Source: Psoroptes ovis
Taxonomy: Eukaryota > Arthropoda > Arachnida > Sarcoptiformes > Psoroptidae
Reading direction: 5' to 3'
Assembly (NCBI GenBank): GCA_002943765.1
Contig: PQWQ01000010.1
Location: 374,501-438,500 of the forward strand
Length of the DNA stretch: 64,000 bases
Shown here: positions 24,301 to 39,300 of the stretch, piece after piece
Layout of the letters: each line of letters starts with the position of its first letter
How positions within the stretch are numbered: position 1 is the stretch's first letter
The notes under the pieces: generated by a model
Told to the model about the DNA's origin: nothing
Databases searched by the model: none
What the model saw: the letters and a program-made list of their open reading frames with translations, nothing else
Translations under genes and position numbers: made by a program

Positions 24301-27300
24301 TTGCGCGCCACTCTTTTGTTTGTTGATCATCCGAAACAATAAATTACATCAAGCAATTAACGATGGTCAATCCTCATCAACAACTTCATCATCAACAACA
24401 ACAGCAACACCAGCAATTATCAGATTACAATAGTTTTAATCATTCGATTGAAAGTAATGATGAGAATACATCATCATCATCATCATCATTCAATGAAAAC
24501 ATAAAACGACTTTCGATTAAATCAACGTCATCAACATCATCATCATTGTCACCGACATCATCGACAAAACGTAGAAGAAAAAAACCATTAGTTGATCAAC
24601 GTAGTCTTATACGACAAATATCGAATCAAAATTCGAATAGTACGAATCTACAACGTTGTCCATCAGATTTGTTGTTGGAAAAAATTAAACATTATGAAAT
24701 AATTGAAAAGAAAACGGCCCGAAAAAATTCATTAACACAATATCTGAATGAAAATTTACATCATGATCCAAATGATGAACGAAAAAGACAACAACGTTCA
24801 TCATCATTATGTCGAGTAACTGGTCCTAGTTTTAGCTTGGATGAACCACATTATTTCCCCACTAAAAATGATTATCCACATATATTCAATAATGATGATC
24901 GAAGATCTAGTTGTTGTCAAATAACAATGAAACATGATGCTTTGGGTGATAATTTTCATTTTCCTGTATTCAGCCAAACAACACCACCTACTGGTGTTTT
25001 AGATCCGCTCATTACTGAATGTATTATGCCACAAGAACAGCAACAAGTACGGCGGCCAAGATTAATGTCAAAACCATTGAAGGATTATGAACATGACCCT
25101 AGACAATTGTTACGGAAAAAACTTATTCAAAAAAAATTATCAACTGACAGTGAAAAAGATCATGATCTCAAACAACAACAACAACAACGTTCGCTAACAA
25201 AATCATCATCAATTGATAAAAATGATGCTCAAATTTGTGATAAAAACAATAATAATAATAATAACACTAATGATAATGTACATTTTGACTGATCATAACT
25301 CGATAATTAATTCGATTAATTATTTCATTTTTCAAATTTCTTATTAATCATTTCATTTATTTCATTTCTCAGGCTCAAATATATCAAGTAATTTTGGATT
25401 ATAAACCACCACTCAGTGCAACTGATGAAATATCATTGAAAGAAGGACAAGAAGTCATTGTGTTGAGTAAAGATAAACCACACAAGTAAGCCCAATCCAA
25501 TTTTGATGAACAAATATTTTATATTTCAAAAATCTAATCATCAATTGAATAGATGGAAAGTACGTACGAGAAAAAGCGCAGCTCATCCAAGAATCGAAGA
25601 AGGTTTTGCACCATCAGCATATTTGAAAGCAACCACCGGTAAATTAGAATTGAGCGAACAAGAATCATTGAAATCATATCAATCGATAGCTGATGATGAT
25701 GGCAGTAACGCTAATAATAACAATAATACTAATGAACGAGCCAAATCTGACCTGAACAAAAAAATAGAGTAAGTGTTTTTTTGGAATTCAATTTATAGAC
25801 AAATGAAAAAAAGGGTTAAAAATTCATTTTAAATCTATCATTGTTCAAATAGTATGATTATTCGTGAACTGATTGAAACTGAAGAAGATTTAATACGTGA
25901 TATGCAATTTGTTGTACGAACATATATTCGTACATCCGAATCATCGATAACACCGAATGAAATACGTTCACAAAAAGATAAATTATTTAATTGTTATAAA
26001 GATATTTTAGAATTTCATAAAGATAATTTGCTCAGAAATTTTCAACGATTTGCTAAAGAACCGATTAATATTGGGAAATTATTTCTCAAATTACAACCAG
26101 AATTCGTGCTGCATACCCGTTATTGTCAAAATTTATCCAATGCATTGAATCTGTTGGATGAAAATTCTGATATTGCCGAATATTTCAATGTGAGTTTGAA
26201 TTTTTTTTTCATTTCTACTAATTTCAATTCCAATTATTGATTAATATTTGATTCATTTGATTTATTTGCTATTGAAATGATTGAATCTTTAAATTTTTAA
26301 ATTTTTGCCTAATTTCTTTTGATTCATTCTCTTTCATTTTCTTATTTTCACTGTGTTCCTTTTGTTTTTTTCTTTTTGCCAAAATCTAACCCAAAATAAT
26401 TAACATAAATTAATATGAAATGATTGAATAATCACATAATAAATAGAATTATTCAGTGAAAATTAGAGATGAAAAGCCTTTGTCTGATCGCTTAAAAGTA
26501 AGTAAACATTGTAAAATGTAATTTTTTTCAAAAAAATATTCTTCCATTATTTCTATTTTAATTCATAAATAATAGTTACCATCACAACGTCTAAATGATT
26601 ATCAATTATTATTGAAAGTAAGTCTATAGTTAGATCGATATTTATTTGTATTAATCTAAATTAATCGATTTTTCCCGATTAATTCAACAGGAATTATCGA
26701 AAAATTTATCGCGTTTAGACGAAGATGTTGGTGATTTAGAAAAATCAATCAAAATGATTTCATCGATACCTGATAATCCCATTGATGATGATGATAATAA
26801 AGAAAATGCTGCAGCAGCTGCAGCACCAGCTGCTCCAGCTGCATCGCCGCAACCGACAACAATAACGATGGATAAACAAATGGATTTCAATTTACCTGGG
26901 GATTCATCGGAAAAATTGCATAATTTGCTCAAAAATGTCCTGCAAGCAAAAGTATGTGGATCATTTCATTTCAATCATTGATTTCAATAAATAATTATCA
27001 TTCATTTTGAATAGGACTTTTTCGATGTAATCGATGCCGATGGTACTCAACGTGAACGTTTTATATTCTTCTTTAAATCTCGAATGTTTATTACGGAAAT
27101 AAATAAAAATCTATCGGCTGATCAACGTACATATAATGTTGAGAAAATAATTAAAGTAAGTCATATTAAATGTGATATTCTTATAGATTGGAATTCCTCA
27201 AATTTTTTTTCAGCTGCCACAAGTCGATATTAGTGCTGAAGATGCTAATACATTGATAATCAAATCGATTGATGGAAAGGATAAAAATTATCCAATACGT

Positions 27301-30300
27301 TTACGATGTCAAGATCAAGAGCGAATCAAAACATGGCTGGATATGATTAATTCATTGCCAAGTAAGTGTTGATCAAATTAATCTAGAATTTTTGAATCTA
27401 ATAAAATCATTGTTCATTGCAAAATTAATTAGAATGTGAAATAGATGCCGTAACACAAATAACATTTCAACCGGATAAACCTTTGGAAGAACAAAAAATA
27501 AATATACCAATCAAATTGCATTCATTCGATGAGAATAATAATAAAATACCGGTCGAAAATGAACGTGTCAAATTCAAAGATTCACGTCCACCAGAACCAG
27601 AGCTAGAACCTGAAATGAAAGAAGAAAAACCAGCTGAAAAACGTAAAGCAACAGAAGAAATCAACGAAGAACCTATTAAAGCAAAAATTGTTAAACCAAT
27701 CACTGTTGAATCACAAAAATCTGAATCAGAACCAGCGAAACAAGCGAGAAAATATTCAATCATAAAAGATTTGAAATCATCCACAAAACAAATTGGTGAT
27801 ACGGCAACATTTCATTGTCAAGTATCACCAGGTACAACTAATGTTCAATGGTTAAAAGATAATGAAATATTATCTGGAAATAATTATCGAACATATAAAA
27901 AAGGTGATAATTATTATCTTGAGCTCAATAATCTGACTATCGATGATAATGGCATTTATACATTCGTTGCATCCGATTCTAAAACATCGGTCGCATCAAG
28001 TTCAACATTGAATGTATTGGGCGGTGATTCACGCCCAACAAGTCCTGGTGGCTCATTTTTACCACACCCTCCTAAATTTAAAGTAAAACTTAAAGATACT
28101 GACCTATTAGAAGGTGCTAGTTGTGTACGCTTCGAATTAATTGTTCGAGGTTTACCAATACCGGTGGTGAAAATATTTAAAGATGGTAAACCACTGCAAG
28201 AAACTGATCGTGTACAAGTATTGTTTCAATCAAAAGAAGTATTTGAAATTGTTTTGCATAATGTTTGCCAAAGTGATGCTGGTGTTTATCGTTGTGTGGC
28301 CACAAATCCCGAAGGACAAGCAGAAACATCAGGACGCATAACTGTAACCAAGAACAAAGATGTATTTTTTGGTTTAGATGAAAATACACCGATACCGATG
28401 CGTGACCCTCACAGTCCACGTTGTACTTCGCCAGCATTTAAATGGTTCAAAGATGGCAAAGAATTTGAAGCAAGTGAACGTTTTCAAGTACAATTCGATG
28501 ATCAAGAAGACACGGTTGCTTTGATATTTCAACATGTTACACCTGATGATGCTGGTCTTTATACATGTGTTGCATCCACCAGCAGTGGAAAAATATCATG
28601 TCATGCAGAGCTAAATGTACAAGGTGTTGTACAACAATTACCCCGAGAACCGGTTGCTCCACAAGTTTTGAAAGAATTATCAAATGTTGAAGTATCCAAA
28701 GGACAAAATGTTGCATTATTAGAAGCACAAATTATTGGTTTTCCGAAACCGATAATTTCATGGTACAAAGAAGATCGTAAAATTGAATCAAGTGATCATT
28801 ATAAAATGATGATGGAAGGCGAAGAAAATGTAACGCTGATGATAAAAAATGTAAACACTGATGATGTCGGTAAATATCGTTTAGTGGCTGAAAATAAACT
28901 CGGTAAAGTGGAAACAGCTGCATCGCTTTCAATTGTAAAACAGCCAGAATTTTGTAAAGCATTAGATCGAATTGAAATTGATCGTAAAAAACCGATCGAA
29001 GAACAACAATTGGTTATTGAACAAAAATATGATGCAGCACCAGCACCAACGACCGTAAAATGGGAAAAAGATGGCCAAGAATTACCTGAATCAAAACGTA
29101 TTCATAAAGAAATTGATGAAGAGAAACAAGTCGTGCGTCTCGTAATCGATAATATTACATCAGAAGATGCTGGCCAATATACTTGTTCGATTGCTAATAA
29201 ACTTGGTCAAGCTAAACAACAGACTCAAGTATTGGTCAAATGTAAGTATTTGTAATGATTGTAAACCCTTGAATAATTAATTTATTTCTTTGCTATTAAC
29301 CATAAAGCTGCTGAACCAAAATTTTTGAAAAAATTCGAATCACTTCAAGTACGTGAACATGAAAAAGCAATATTTACTGCTCAATATAATCCAGATGCAG
29401 GTGGTATACAAATCTTATTCTTCAAAAATGACCGACAATTAAAATTGGATGAACGAATTCAGCTGAAAGAAGATAAAGATGGCCAATTTTCATTGATCAT
29501 TGATGATGCATTGCCAGATGATGAAGGAAAATATAAATGTAAAATTAAAAATGATCAAGGATCAGATGAAGCCGATGCAAATCTGATCGTAATCAAAGAA
29601 ACATCGGCACCAAAATTCAAAGATAAACTGTGTGATATGCAAGCACAAATCAATGATGAAAATATTAAACTCGAAGTAAAAGTTAGCGGTGAACCACGTC
29701 CTCAAGTTCAATGGTTTCATGATGGCCAACTAATTGAACCGAATAAACCGCAAGAACTGCCATTTAAAATAATTGAAAAAGATGATACTTCAACATTGTT
29801 GATTCCAAAAGTGATGGCCGAACATTCTGGCCAGTATGTTTGTAAATCATCGAATCAAGAAGGACAAATTGAAAGTGAAGCCAAATTGATTGTCAAGCAT
29901 GCACCATATGTTGTGAAACATTTAGAAAATATTAATGTGAATAAAATTGGTGAAGAAGAAGTACGACTGTCGGCAATTATTAAAGGTGTACCGACACCCG
30001 ATATTTCATGGACATGTAATGATAAAAAAATAATCGTTAATGATGGTAAAAAAACTGAAGGTCATGATGAAGCTAATTGTGAATATTCATTGGTCATACA
30101 TAAATTTGAAGATTTTGATTGTGGTGAATATCGTATTGCTGCCAAAAATCCTTTGGGTGAATGTGAATCAAAATCAATGGTTCAACTGGTATCGAAACCT
30201 TTGTTTAGTAAAGTATTGAAAAATGTTCTGGCAAAACCAATGGAAAGAAATATTGAAATGGTTGTACGATTGGATAGTAAAACTATTGGAAAACCAATTG

Positions 30301-33300
30301 TAAAATGGTTCAAAGATGATGTTGAAATCAAAGATACTGATAGAAATTATAAGAAAATTGAAGATAAATTAGATCATACATATAAATTGATCGTAATGGA
30401 AGCAACTGATGAAATGGTTGGTAAATATAAATGTGTTGTTTCCAATGATTTCGGCTCGACAGAAACGGCTGCAAAATTTGATTTGATGATACCACCGAGA
30501 TTCATCAAAGGTTTACATGATGTTGACACCACTGAAGGTAATAATGTATCGATGACCATACAATTGGCTGGTTTTCCACAGCCTGAAATTAAATTTTATA
30601 AAGATGGAGAAGAAATAAGTACATCAGCACATGTGGTCATCCGGAAAGAAATGGATGATATTTATCAGTTTGAAATTGAAAACATTCGTATTATTATGAG
30701 TGGTGAATATGAATGTCGCATTCGTAATCCAGCTGGTGAAGCATCATCAAAAGGTTTTATCAGTGTTAATACTAAACCGCAATTTTTGAAAGATTTGAAT
30801 GATCAAACAATTAGTGTTGGTGATGATATACAGCTAGAAGTGACAGTCACTGGACAACCATCACCACAAATAAAATGGTTCGTTAATGGTAAAGAAGCTA
30901 AAGGTAGTGAGAAAATATTATTCGATTCACGTGAAGAATCATATAAAATGAAAGTACCGAATGCACAAGAATCTGATGCCGGTATTTATCATTGTGTTGC
31001 ATTGAATAAAGCCGGAGAACAATCATCGAACAAAGCTGAAATAAAAGTTGAAGATAAAATGCAGGCACCGAAAATAATTAAACCGATAAAAGATTCTGCA
31101 ATCGTTATTGATGATAATGTACGTTTCGAAACGGTCGTTACTGGGGTACCTAAACCAGAAGTTGTATGGACAAAAGATTCCCGACCATTGACACCGAATG
31201 AAAAAGTCATTATCAAAAGTGAAGGTGATACGCATACTTTGATCATGAAAAATTGTCAAAAACCAGATTCTGGCATAATCGGTTGTGAAGCGAAAAATGT
31301 AGCCGGTTCAATTGTTCAAAAAGCAGAACTTGAAGTTGAAGGTAAGTAATCTTAATAACCTTAATAAGTTGTTTTCAATATAATTTACCCACACAAATTA
31401 TCAACAATCAATAAGAACCAACAATACCAACAATCGAGGGTCTTGATGATAGAATTGCTGTCGATGGTGAACCATTAAAAATGAATGCAAAAATCACAGG
31501 TTTTCCAAAACCCATCGTTGAATGGTTTCATCGTGACAATAAACAACCTCTCAGCGATGAAGGCAGTGATAATTTATCGATCATCTGTGAACCTAAACGA
31601 CAAAATTATGGTCTTGATTTTAAAACATTTCCATCGGAAATGTCTGGTCCATATGTATGTCGTGCAACGAATAGTGCCGGTACTGTAGAAAAGCCATTCA
31701 ACGTAGAATTAGGCGGAAAGAAACCAGTGTTCATTAAGGAATTAGATGAAACACAAATTGTTATGTCGGTTGATAAACAAAATAATCGTTTGAAATTGGG
31801 ACAAAGTGCTATATTCGAAACAATTGTTGATGGTATACCGACACCAGATGTTCAATGGTTGAAAAATGATAAACCTTTGACACCATCACCGCGAATATTG
31901 ATTGAATCAAATGAAATGGAACATCGATTAGAAGTGAAAACAATTAGTAAAGAAGATGTTGCTAAATACACTTGTAAAGCCGTTAATAAACACGGTGAAG
32001 CACAAACAGTTTGTTTATTGAAATTTTTGAATGAACCACATGAACCAATCATTAAAAAACCATTAGAAGATGTGAAGGTAGAAGAGACTGATAATTTGAC
32101 ATTGTTTTGTAAAGTGGATGGTGAACCAATGCCTGCTGTACGATGGTTAAAAGATGAAAAACCAATCGAAGATCTATTATCCAAAGATGATCGTGTAACA
32201 TTGACTTCGGATAAAGATGGAAGCACAAAATTGGTGATTGAAAATGTACAAAAATCTGATTCAGGAAAATATGCTGTCGAAGCTGAAAATGCAAAAGGTA
32301 CGGCCAAAACTGATGCCGATGTAAAGGTTGTCGATTTACAACGTGCACCAACATTCCCACAACCATTGAAAGAATTAATGCAAATTGATTCGAATCAACC
32401 ATTGGTATTAGAGGCTAAAGTATTCGGAATACCGAAACCGAAAATCGAATGGTTAAAAGATGGCAAACCATTGAAAATTGAAAAAAGCAGTCCACGAATA
32501 CAAATGTCAGAAAGTGATGATGGAAAATGTCAATTACGCATTGATCAAGCAACACCACAAGATGCTGGTGTTTATGCATTGAAAATCACCAATCCAACTG
32601 GTGAAATGTTGACTAAAAGTAAAGTAGAAATATCACCAGAACCATATGCTCCATTAATTGTTGAAGATTTACCGGTAAAAGTACAAGTACAAATTGGTGA
32701 ACCATTAAAATTATCATCCAAAATACAATCACATCCACCAGCCAAATTACAATGGATGAAAGATTCGAAACCATTGAAATCGAATGATGATCGAGTGAAA
32801 ATAACTGAACAAAATGATCAAACATGTTTATCGATTGATGCGGCTAAACCAGAAGATCAAGGAACATATACTTTGACCGCCACTAATCCAATCGGTGAAA
32901 CAGCTGTCAGTACAAAAGTTGAAGTGGTGAAACCAGTGGATGAGGAGCCAATGATTTCAAAAGATAAAAAACAATCCGAACAATTGCGGGAACAATTACC
33001 GAAATCTGAAGAATTAAAATTGAAAGAAACATTACCGAATCAACAACAGCTTGTTGATGGTGAAGATTTACATTTGAAAATGCAATTAGCAACTGATGAT
33101 GATAAAAGCATTGACAAAACTAAGCGAACACCATTAACCGCTGATAATGTTAAAATATTTAAAGATAATGTACCGATTCAAAATCAATTGACTGAGCTAA
33201 AAATCGATAGCGATAAAGGCATTATTGAATTTGTTCACCCAAAATGTTCATCGGAAGATAGTGGATTATATCGTATCGAAATACAAACACCAACATCATC

Positions 33301-36300
33301 GACAAGTAATTCATGTATGGTCAATGTTATGTCTGGTATGTATAGATCAGTGTCAATTCGCTGTCAACTTCATGTGGTTGAAGCTGCCGCTTAATTGCTT
33401 CGGAATGCAGAAACAACGAAATCAAGCATTTGATATCTGAATCAACGACGATCATTTTGACAAACAATGCATTTGTTTCAATTGATTCAAAATAATTTCG
33501 TTTTGTTTTATTTCATTTCATTTGCATTCGCCATTCATCGATTGTTTTTGTTGCAATTATGACAATTAATTCTCCTTTATTTTCTTATTCACCATAACAG
33601 ATAAAGATCAAAAATCTGATAAAGATGTTGGTGGTGATAAATTGAAAGATGAAGGGGACAAAATGAAAAAATATCCCCGATTAAGATTCGATCGTGAATT
33701 ATCCAATGTTCAAGTTGAATCTGGACATCCATGTCGTTTAGAATGCTCGCTTGATATGAGTAGCAATGAAATCAATATTAATGATTTATCAATTGCATGG
33801 TTTAAAGATGGTGAAGAATTATTGCCCGGTGAACATTATGGTTTTGTTAAAGAACCGAATGGAACAATTGCTTTGTTGATTGATTCATTCGTTTCGAAAG
33901 ATATTGGTGATTATCAAGTTAAAATTATGGACAAAAGCGGTCAAACTATTTCCAGTATTGGTCGAGCTACGTTGAAACCAGTCGAATTGAAAACAAAACC
34001 AGAAATTTTGGACGGTTTACATGATATCAGTGTTAATGATGGTGATCAATTATGTCTTAAATGTCAAATAGCACCAATGCCAAATGAACCGATCACTACA
34101 AAATGGTTATGTAATGGTAAAGAACTTCAAGAATCAGATACGGTCAAATTTTTGAAATTTCCTGATGGTATTATCATGTTACAAATGAATAAAGTTTCAC
34201 CGGCTGATTCAGGTGATTATAAAGTAGTGATATCGAATAAACATGGCGATGCTACAAGTTCGGCAAAAGTTTCCGTAATGAAACCAAAACAAAAAGTGGA
34301 TGAGCCTAAAATACGTAAAGCCTTAGAATCGACAACATTGATTGCTGGACAACCAGGTTTCATCGAATTTGAAGTTGATTTAGGCAAAAATGATGACAGT
34401 GGTGATGTCAGATTCTTGATTGATTCGAAACTGATAACGCCAGATGATCGTATTCATATACAACAATTACCAGATGGTGTTATACGTTTGAAATTTGATG
34501 AAGTCAAATTATCCGATGGCGGTGCATATACTGGAATATTTAAAAATGATGGTGGACAAACGGAAACCAAATGTACGGTTAATGTTGAATCGAAACCGAT
34601 TATCATTACACCATTGGAAGATATGGCTGTGAAAGAAAAATGTTCGATTAAATTCGAAACAAAAATTGAAGCCAATCCTGAAGCAGATATTGTTTGGCTT
34701 CGTAATGGTTCAAAAATACAAATCGATGGTAAACATTATTCAACATCAAAAATGAATGATAAATATTATACACTGACAATCAATGATTGTGGCCACCGAG
34801 ACAAAGCTGAATATACGGTCAAAGCAACAAACAAACATGGTACTGCAATGTCTAAAGCTAATTTAGACATTCTTTACAGTACTGAATATGAAGAATGTCC
34901 ACCAGAATTCATTGAAAAATTATCTGACATGAGTGCTGGTATGGGCGATACTGTACAGCTTAAAGCCAAGGTCAAAGCTCATCCAGTGCCGAAAATCGTA
35001 TGGAAAAAAGATGGACAAGAAATACCGATGTCATCCGACAGAATAATATCATCATTTAATGGTGAAGATATTGAGCTAACTATTCTAAATTTTTATAAAT
35101 CCGATGTGGGCATCTATGAAGTTTCGGTTGCAAATGCGCTCGGACAAATAAGTTCAACAGCACGTGTTGTTGAACATGCTATGACCAAACCAGAATTCAT
35201 AAGAAAATTATCGGATTTGAATGCTGAAACAGGAATGAATGAAACAAAATTAACATGTCGTGTACGTGCCTATCCAATGGCCGATATTCAATGGACATTT
35301 AATGGTCGTTTGATTGATAATTGTTCCAAATATTCAATACAACAAGATGATCGTACTGGTGATCAAACATTGATCATTCATCAATCAACATTAGCCGATT
35401 CTGGTGTTTATGAATGTATTGCAACAAATTGTGTTGGATTCGATAAAACATCATCAAATGTTTTGTTTAGGTAATTTGTCTATTTTTTGATCTTCGCTTC
35501 AATCGAATTCAATATTTTCATTTTCAAAAATTTTTTCATAGCGACAAATTTGGTGAAGCAGCACATTTCATAACAAAATTACAAGATTGTGATTGCAAAC
35601 CAGGATCTACGGCTCAATTCAATGCATGTGTGGTTGGAAATCCATCGCCTGAATTTAAATGGTACGTCATTCGAAAATTCGAAATTTTTCCGATCCTTTT
35701 TTCCATTTAATCAATTTCGAACACAGGTACAAAGATGATAAAGAAATAAAAATTGATGGCATTAAATATAAATTTTCAATCAATCCAAATGGAATGATAC
35801 AATTAGAGATCACCGATGTTAATGATAATGACCTGGGACGTTATCGGTGTATGGCTAGCAATAAATATGGTTCAGATAATTCAATTGGTCAATTAAATTT
35901 CGAGAGTAAGATTAATACATTAAAAAATAATAATGATGAACAACGCGAACAGCGACATTTGTGCACTACTAATAATAATGGCCAACAACCAAACATTACA
36001 CTAACAAATCAATCATACACTAATGACAATAACAATACATTAACAGCTATGCTTAATGATCACAATAATAACCATAATCAAAATACCTGCCGAAATATGT
36101 TGAAAAGTTCAATGCGTATGATTGTGAAATTATTCTTGAATAGTTCCCCAATAGTTCAGGTTATAATCTATGTGTTATTAGTTACATTTGTATCATTAAT
36201 ATTATCCAATTATTATTTATCTAATAATAATTCTAATATTGAAATTAATGATATTCAAATATCATCATCAATGGATTCTGCTTCGCGGTTAGAAATGCCT

Positions 36301-39300
36301 TATTCCTATTATTATCCTTCTTATTCTTCGAATAATTTATTATTTCGAACAAATCAAATGAATCCAAATACATTGATTAATGATACAAATACAGCAATAA
36401 TAACAAACGCAACAACAACATTATCATCGACAATGATGGCGCCAGCAACACAATCAACACCAATTATTACATCAACAGATCAAATCAGTATTAGTTTCAA
36501 TAATAATAATAATAATAATGTTGTTGTTGATGATGATGAGAATCAAATATTGAAGAATATACAAGAATATATATTTAGATGTTCAAATAATGATAATTGT
36601 TGAGTTTTATTTTTCTCTGTTCACCATTTGATTACCATTGTTATTTCATATCAATATTTTAGTGTTTATATTTCAATTGTTTGTTTGTCTGTATGTTATA
36701 GTTATTTCGAACATTTATTGTTTGTCTAAATCAGCCATTTTTTTCTTTTCAAAATAATAATAAATTATTTTGAGCACGAATTCATTTCAAAAAACAAAAT
36801 TTAAAATTTTAAAAAATTCTTCCATATGATCATAGCTTCAATGACTGAAATGACAACCGGTATGGATCGTATGAATCAATCACATAAATCAATGAAACGT
36901 ATCAAAGATGCAGCCAATGATTTATCGTTTGATCAAAAAATGATGGGCGTCCCTAAAGCATTGACAGAAAAACCAATCATAACCAAAATGATTGATAATA
37001 GTCTGACGCTATTATGGTTTCCATCCGTTCCTGAACAGCCACGTTTTCCTGTATCGTATGTGGTTGAATTTTCAAAAATTTCCGATGGTACATGGACTGT
37101 TTGTCATGGAAGTAAGTACACACATTGTTTCTGGCATAATTGAACAATCATAATTATTTTCGAATTTTCCACAGACATCAAAGATTGTACATGTGATATA
37201 ACTGGCTTAGAACCATTCGAAGATTATTCATTCAGGGTACGTGTTGAAAATAAATTCGGTCAAAGTGATCCATCACCGGCTGCCACCGTATTACGATCAC
37301 AATTAAAAGATCGTGATGCTGAAGAAAAAGCGCTGAAAGCTGGAAGAAAACCGGATGATTATTATCTTGAACATCGTCCACCGGAAAAAGTCGGTAAGTA
37401 TTGCTCGGAAAATTCTTATTTCGAACACAATCATTTCATTTTGAATACACTTAAATATGAAAATAGCTGCTGCCCCGCAATTCGTACGTGATGAACATGA
37501 TTCAATGTTTGGCATAATTGGACAACCAGTAACCATTGAATTTTGGGTTTACGGATATCCTGAACCGAAAATTACTTGGTTTTTCGGTGATAAAGAGGTA
37601 TTTAGTGGGAAATGAGTGGGCTATAATGAAATTAAATTAATTCGAATTTTCATATAGATTGATAGCAATGATCAACGATTTAAATTTTTACAAGATCGAA
37701 ATGGTAAAACATGTTTGTTCATTAATCGTATGACCGATATGGATGCAGGCCTTTATACTTGTGTTGCACGCAATGAACATGGTGAAGAAAAGAAAACGAT
37801 CAAAGTTGTTCGGGCAGGTAAAACAATTCGATTTCAATCATTAATATCATTCCATTAATGATCATTTTTTTTCTTCATTTCAAATTCAAAGATGCACCAC
37901 ATTTCACCAAATTATTGGATGAAACAAATGTTATGGCCCGAAATCATGTACATTTGAAATGTTCGATCACGAGTTCACCTCAAGCAACCATTAAATGGTT
38001 CAAAGATTTTCAACCATTACACGATACAAGTCGTTTGAAAATTGTTGGTGACATGGATAATTTATCATTAACAATTAATGATGCTATTTTACGTGATAGT
38101 GGGCTGTATTCATGCACAGCAACCAATATTGCTGGTTCAACGACTACATCAGCATATGTACGGGTACATGATCAAAAAATAACATATGATAAATATCCGT
38201 TTAGTTATAAAGAAGCTATTAAACCTAAAAACAAACCAATGGAACAATTTTATGATATTGGTGATGAATTGGGCCGCGGTACACAAGGTATCACATATCA
38301 TACTGTTGATCGTTCAACAGGTAAAAGTTATGCAGTAAAAATGATGTATGGTACTGGTGAAATGAGACAATATATGAATTCAGAATTGGATATTATGAAT
38401 CAATTAGGTGCCCACGAAAATTTGGTACGTCTGCATGATTGTTTTCAATCGACACCATATTCAATGTCATTGATACAATCAATGAGTGGTGGTGGTTCAT
38501 TGCTTGAATATATTTTGAAAAAAGGTGAAATATCTGAAAAACAAGTGGCTGATTATATGAAACAAATACTCGAAGGTCTTCATTATATGCATTTCAAAAA
38601 TATTGGTCATCTTGGCTTGACAATCAATGATATTCTAATGGAACGTATCGATGGTAATGATATAACGATTTGTGATTTTGGTTTAGCACAACGGCTAACA
38701 CCTGGTGCATCGGTTTATGTTGAATTTGGACATCCGGAATTTGTATCACCAGAAATTGTTGATAAAAATGCCGTTACACTAACAACCGATACATGGTCAG
38801 CTGGTATTGTTGCATATATTTTGTTGACTGGTATTTCACCATTTTTGGGCGAAAATGATCGTTGTACATTACAAAATATACAGAATAAGAAACTAGATCT
38901 GTCTGATGAAAAACTTGGCCATATTTCAGAACATGGACGTGATTTCTTACGTAAAACATTGAATTATAATCCAACCGAACGGCTGGATATCAAAGGAGCG
39001 CTTAATCATCCATGGATTAAATCAAGTTTACATTCATCAGCCACTCATAATTTGAATATAATGGATAAATTGCGTAGCTATAAATATGAATCGGATAAAT
39101 GGTATAAAAATGCATCATGTCGTCGATATTATCGTCGACGTGAACTACATTCATGTTATACCCACCCCAGTCGTATGATTTATCCACCAGATGAACAATA
39201 TAGCCCGTTGATGTCTCCGGAACGTGAAATGAAACGATTCCAACGAAATGTTGCACCATTCGAAAATGTTTATCCACCAAATCAAACTTTTGATTCGGAA

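Noticed and set aside
27422..27444. Earlier AG acceptor (27431-27432) for the exon after the PH domain
   Set aside because: Using it gives an immediate in-frame stop; the AG at 27443-27444 keeps the frame.
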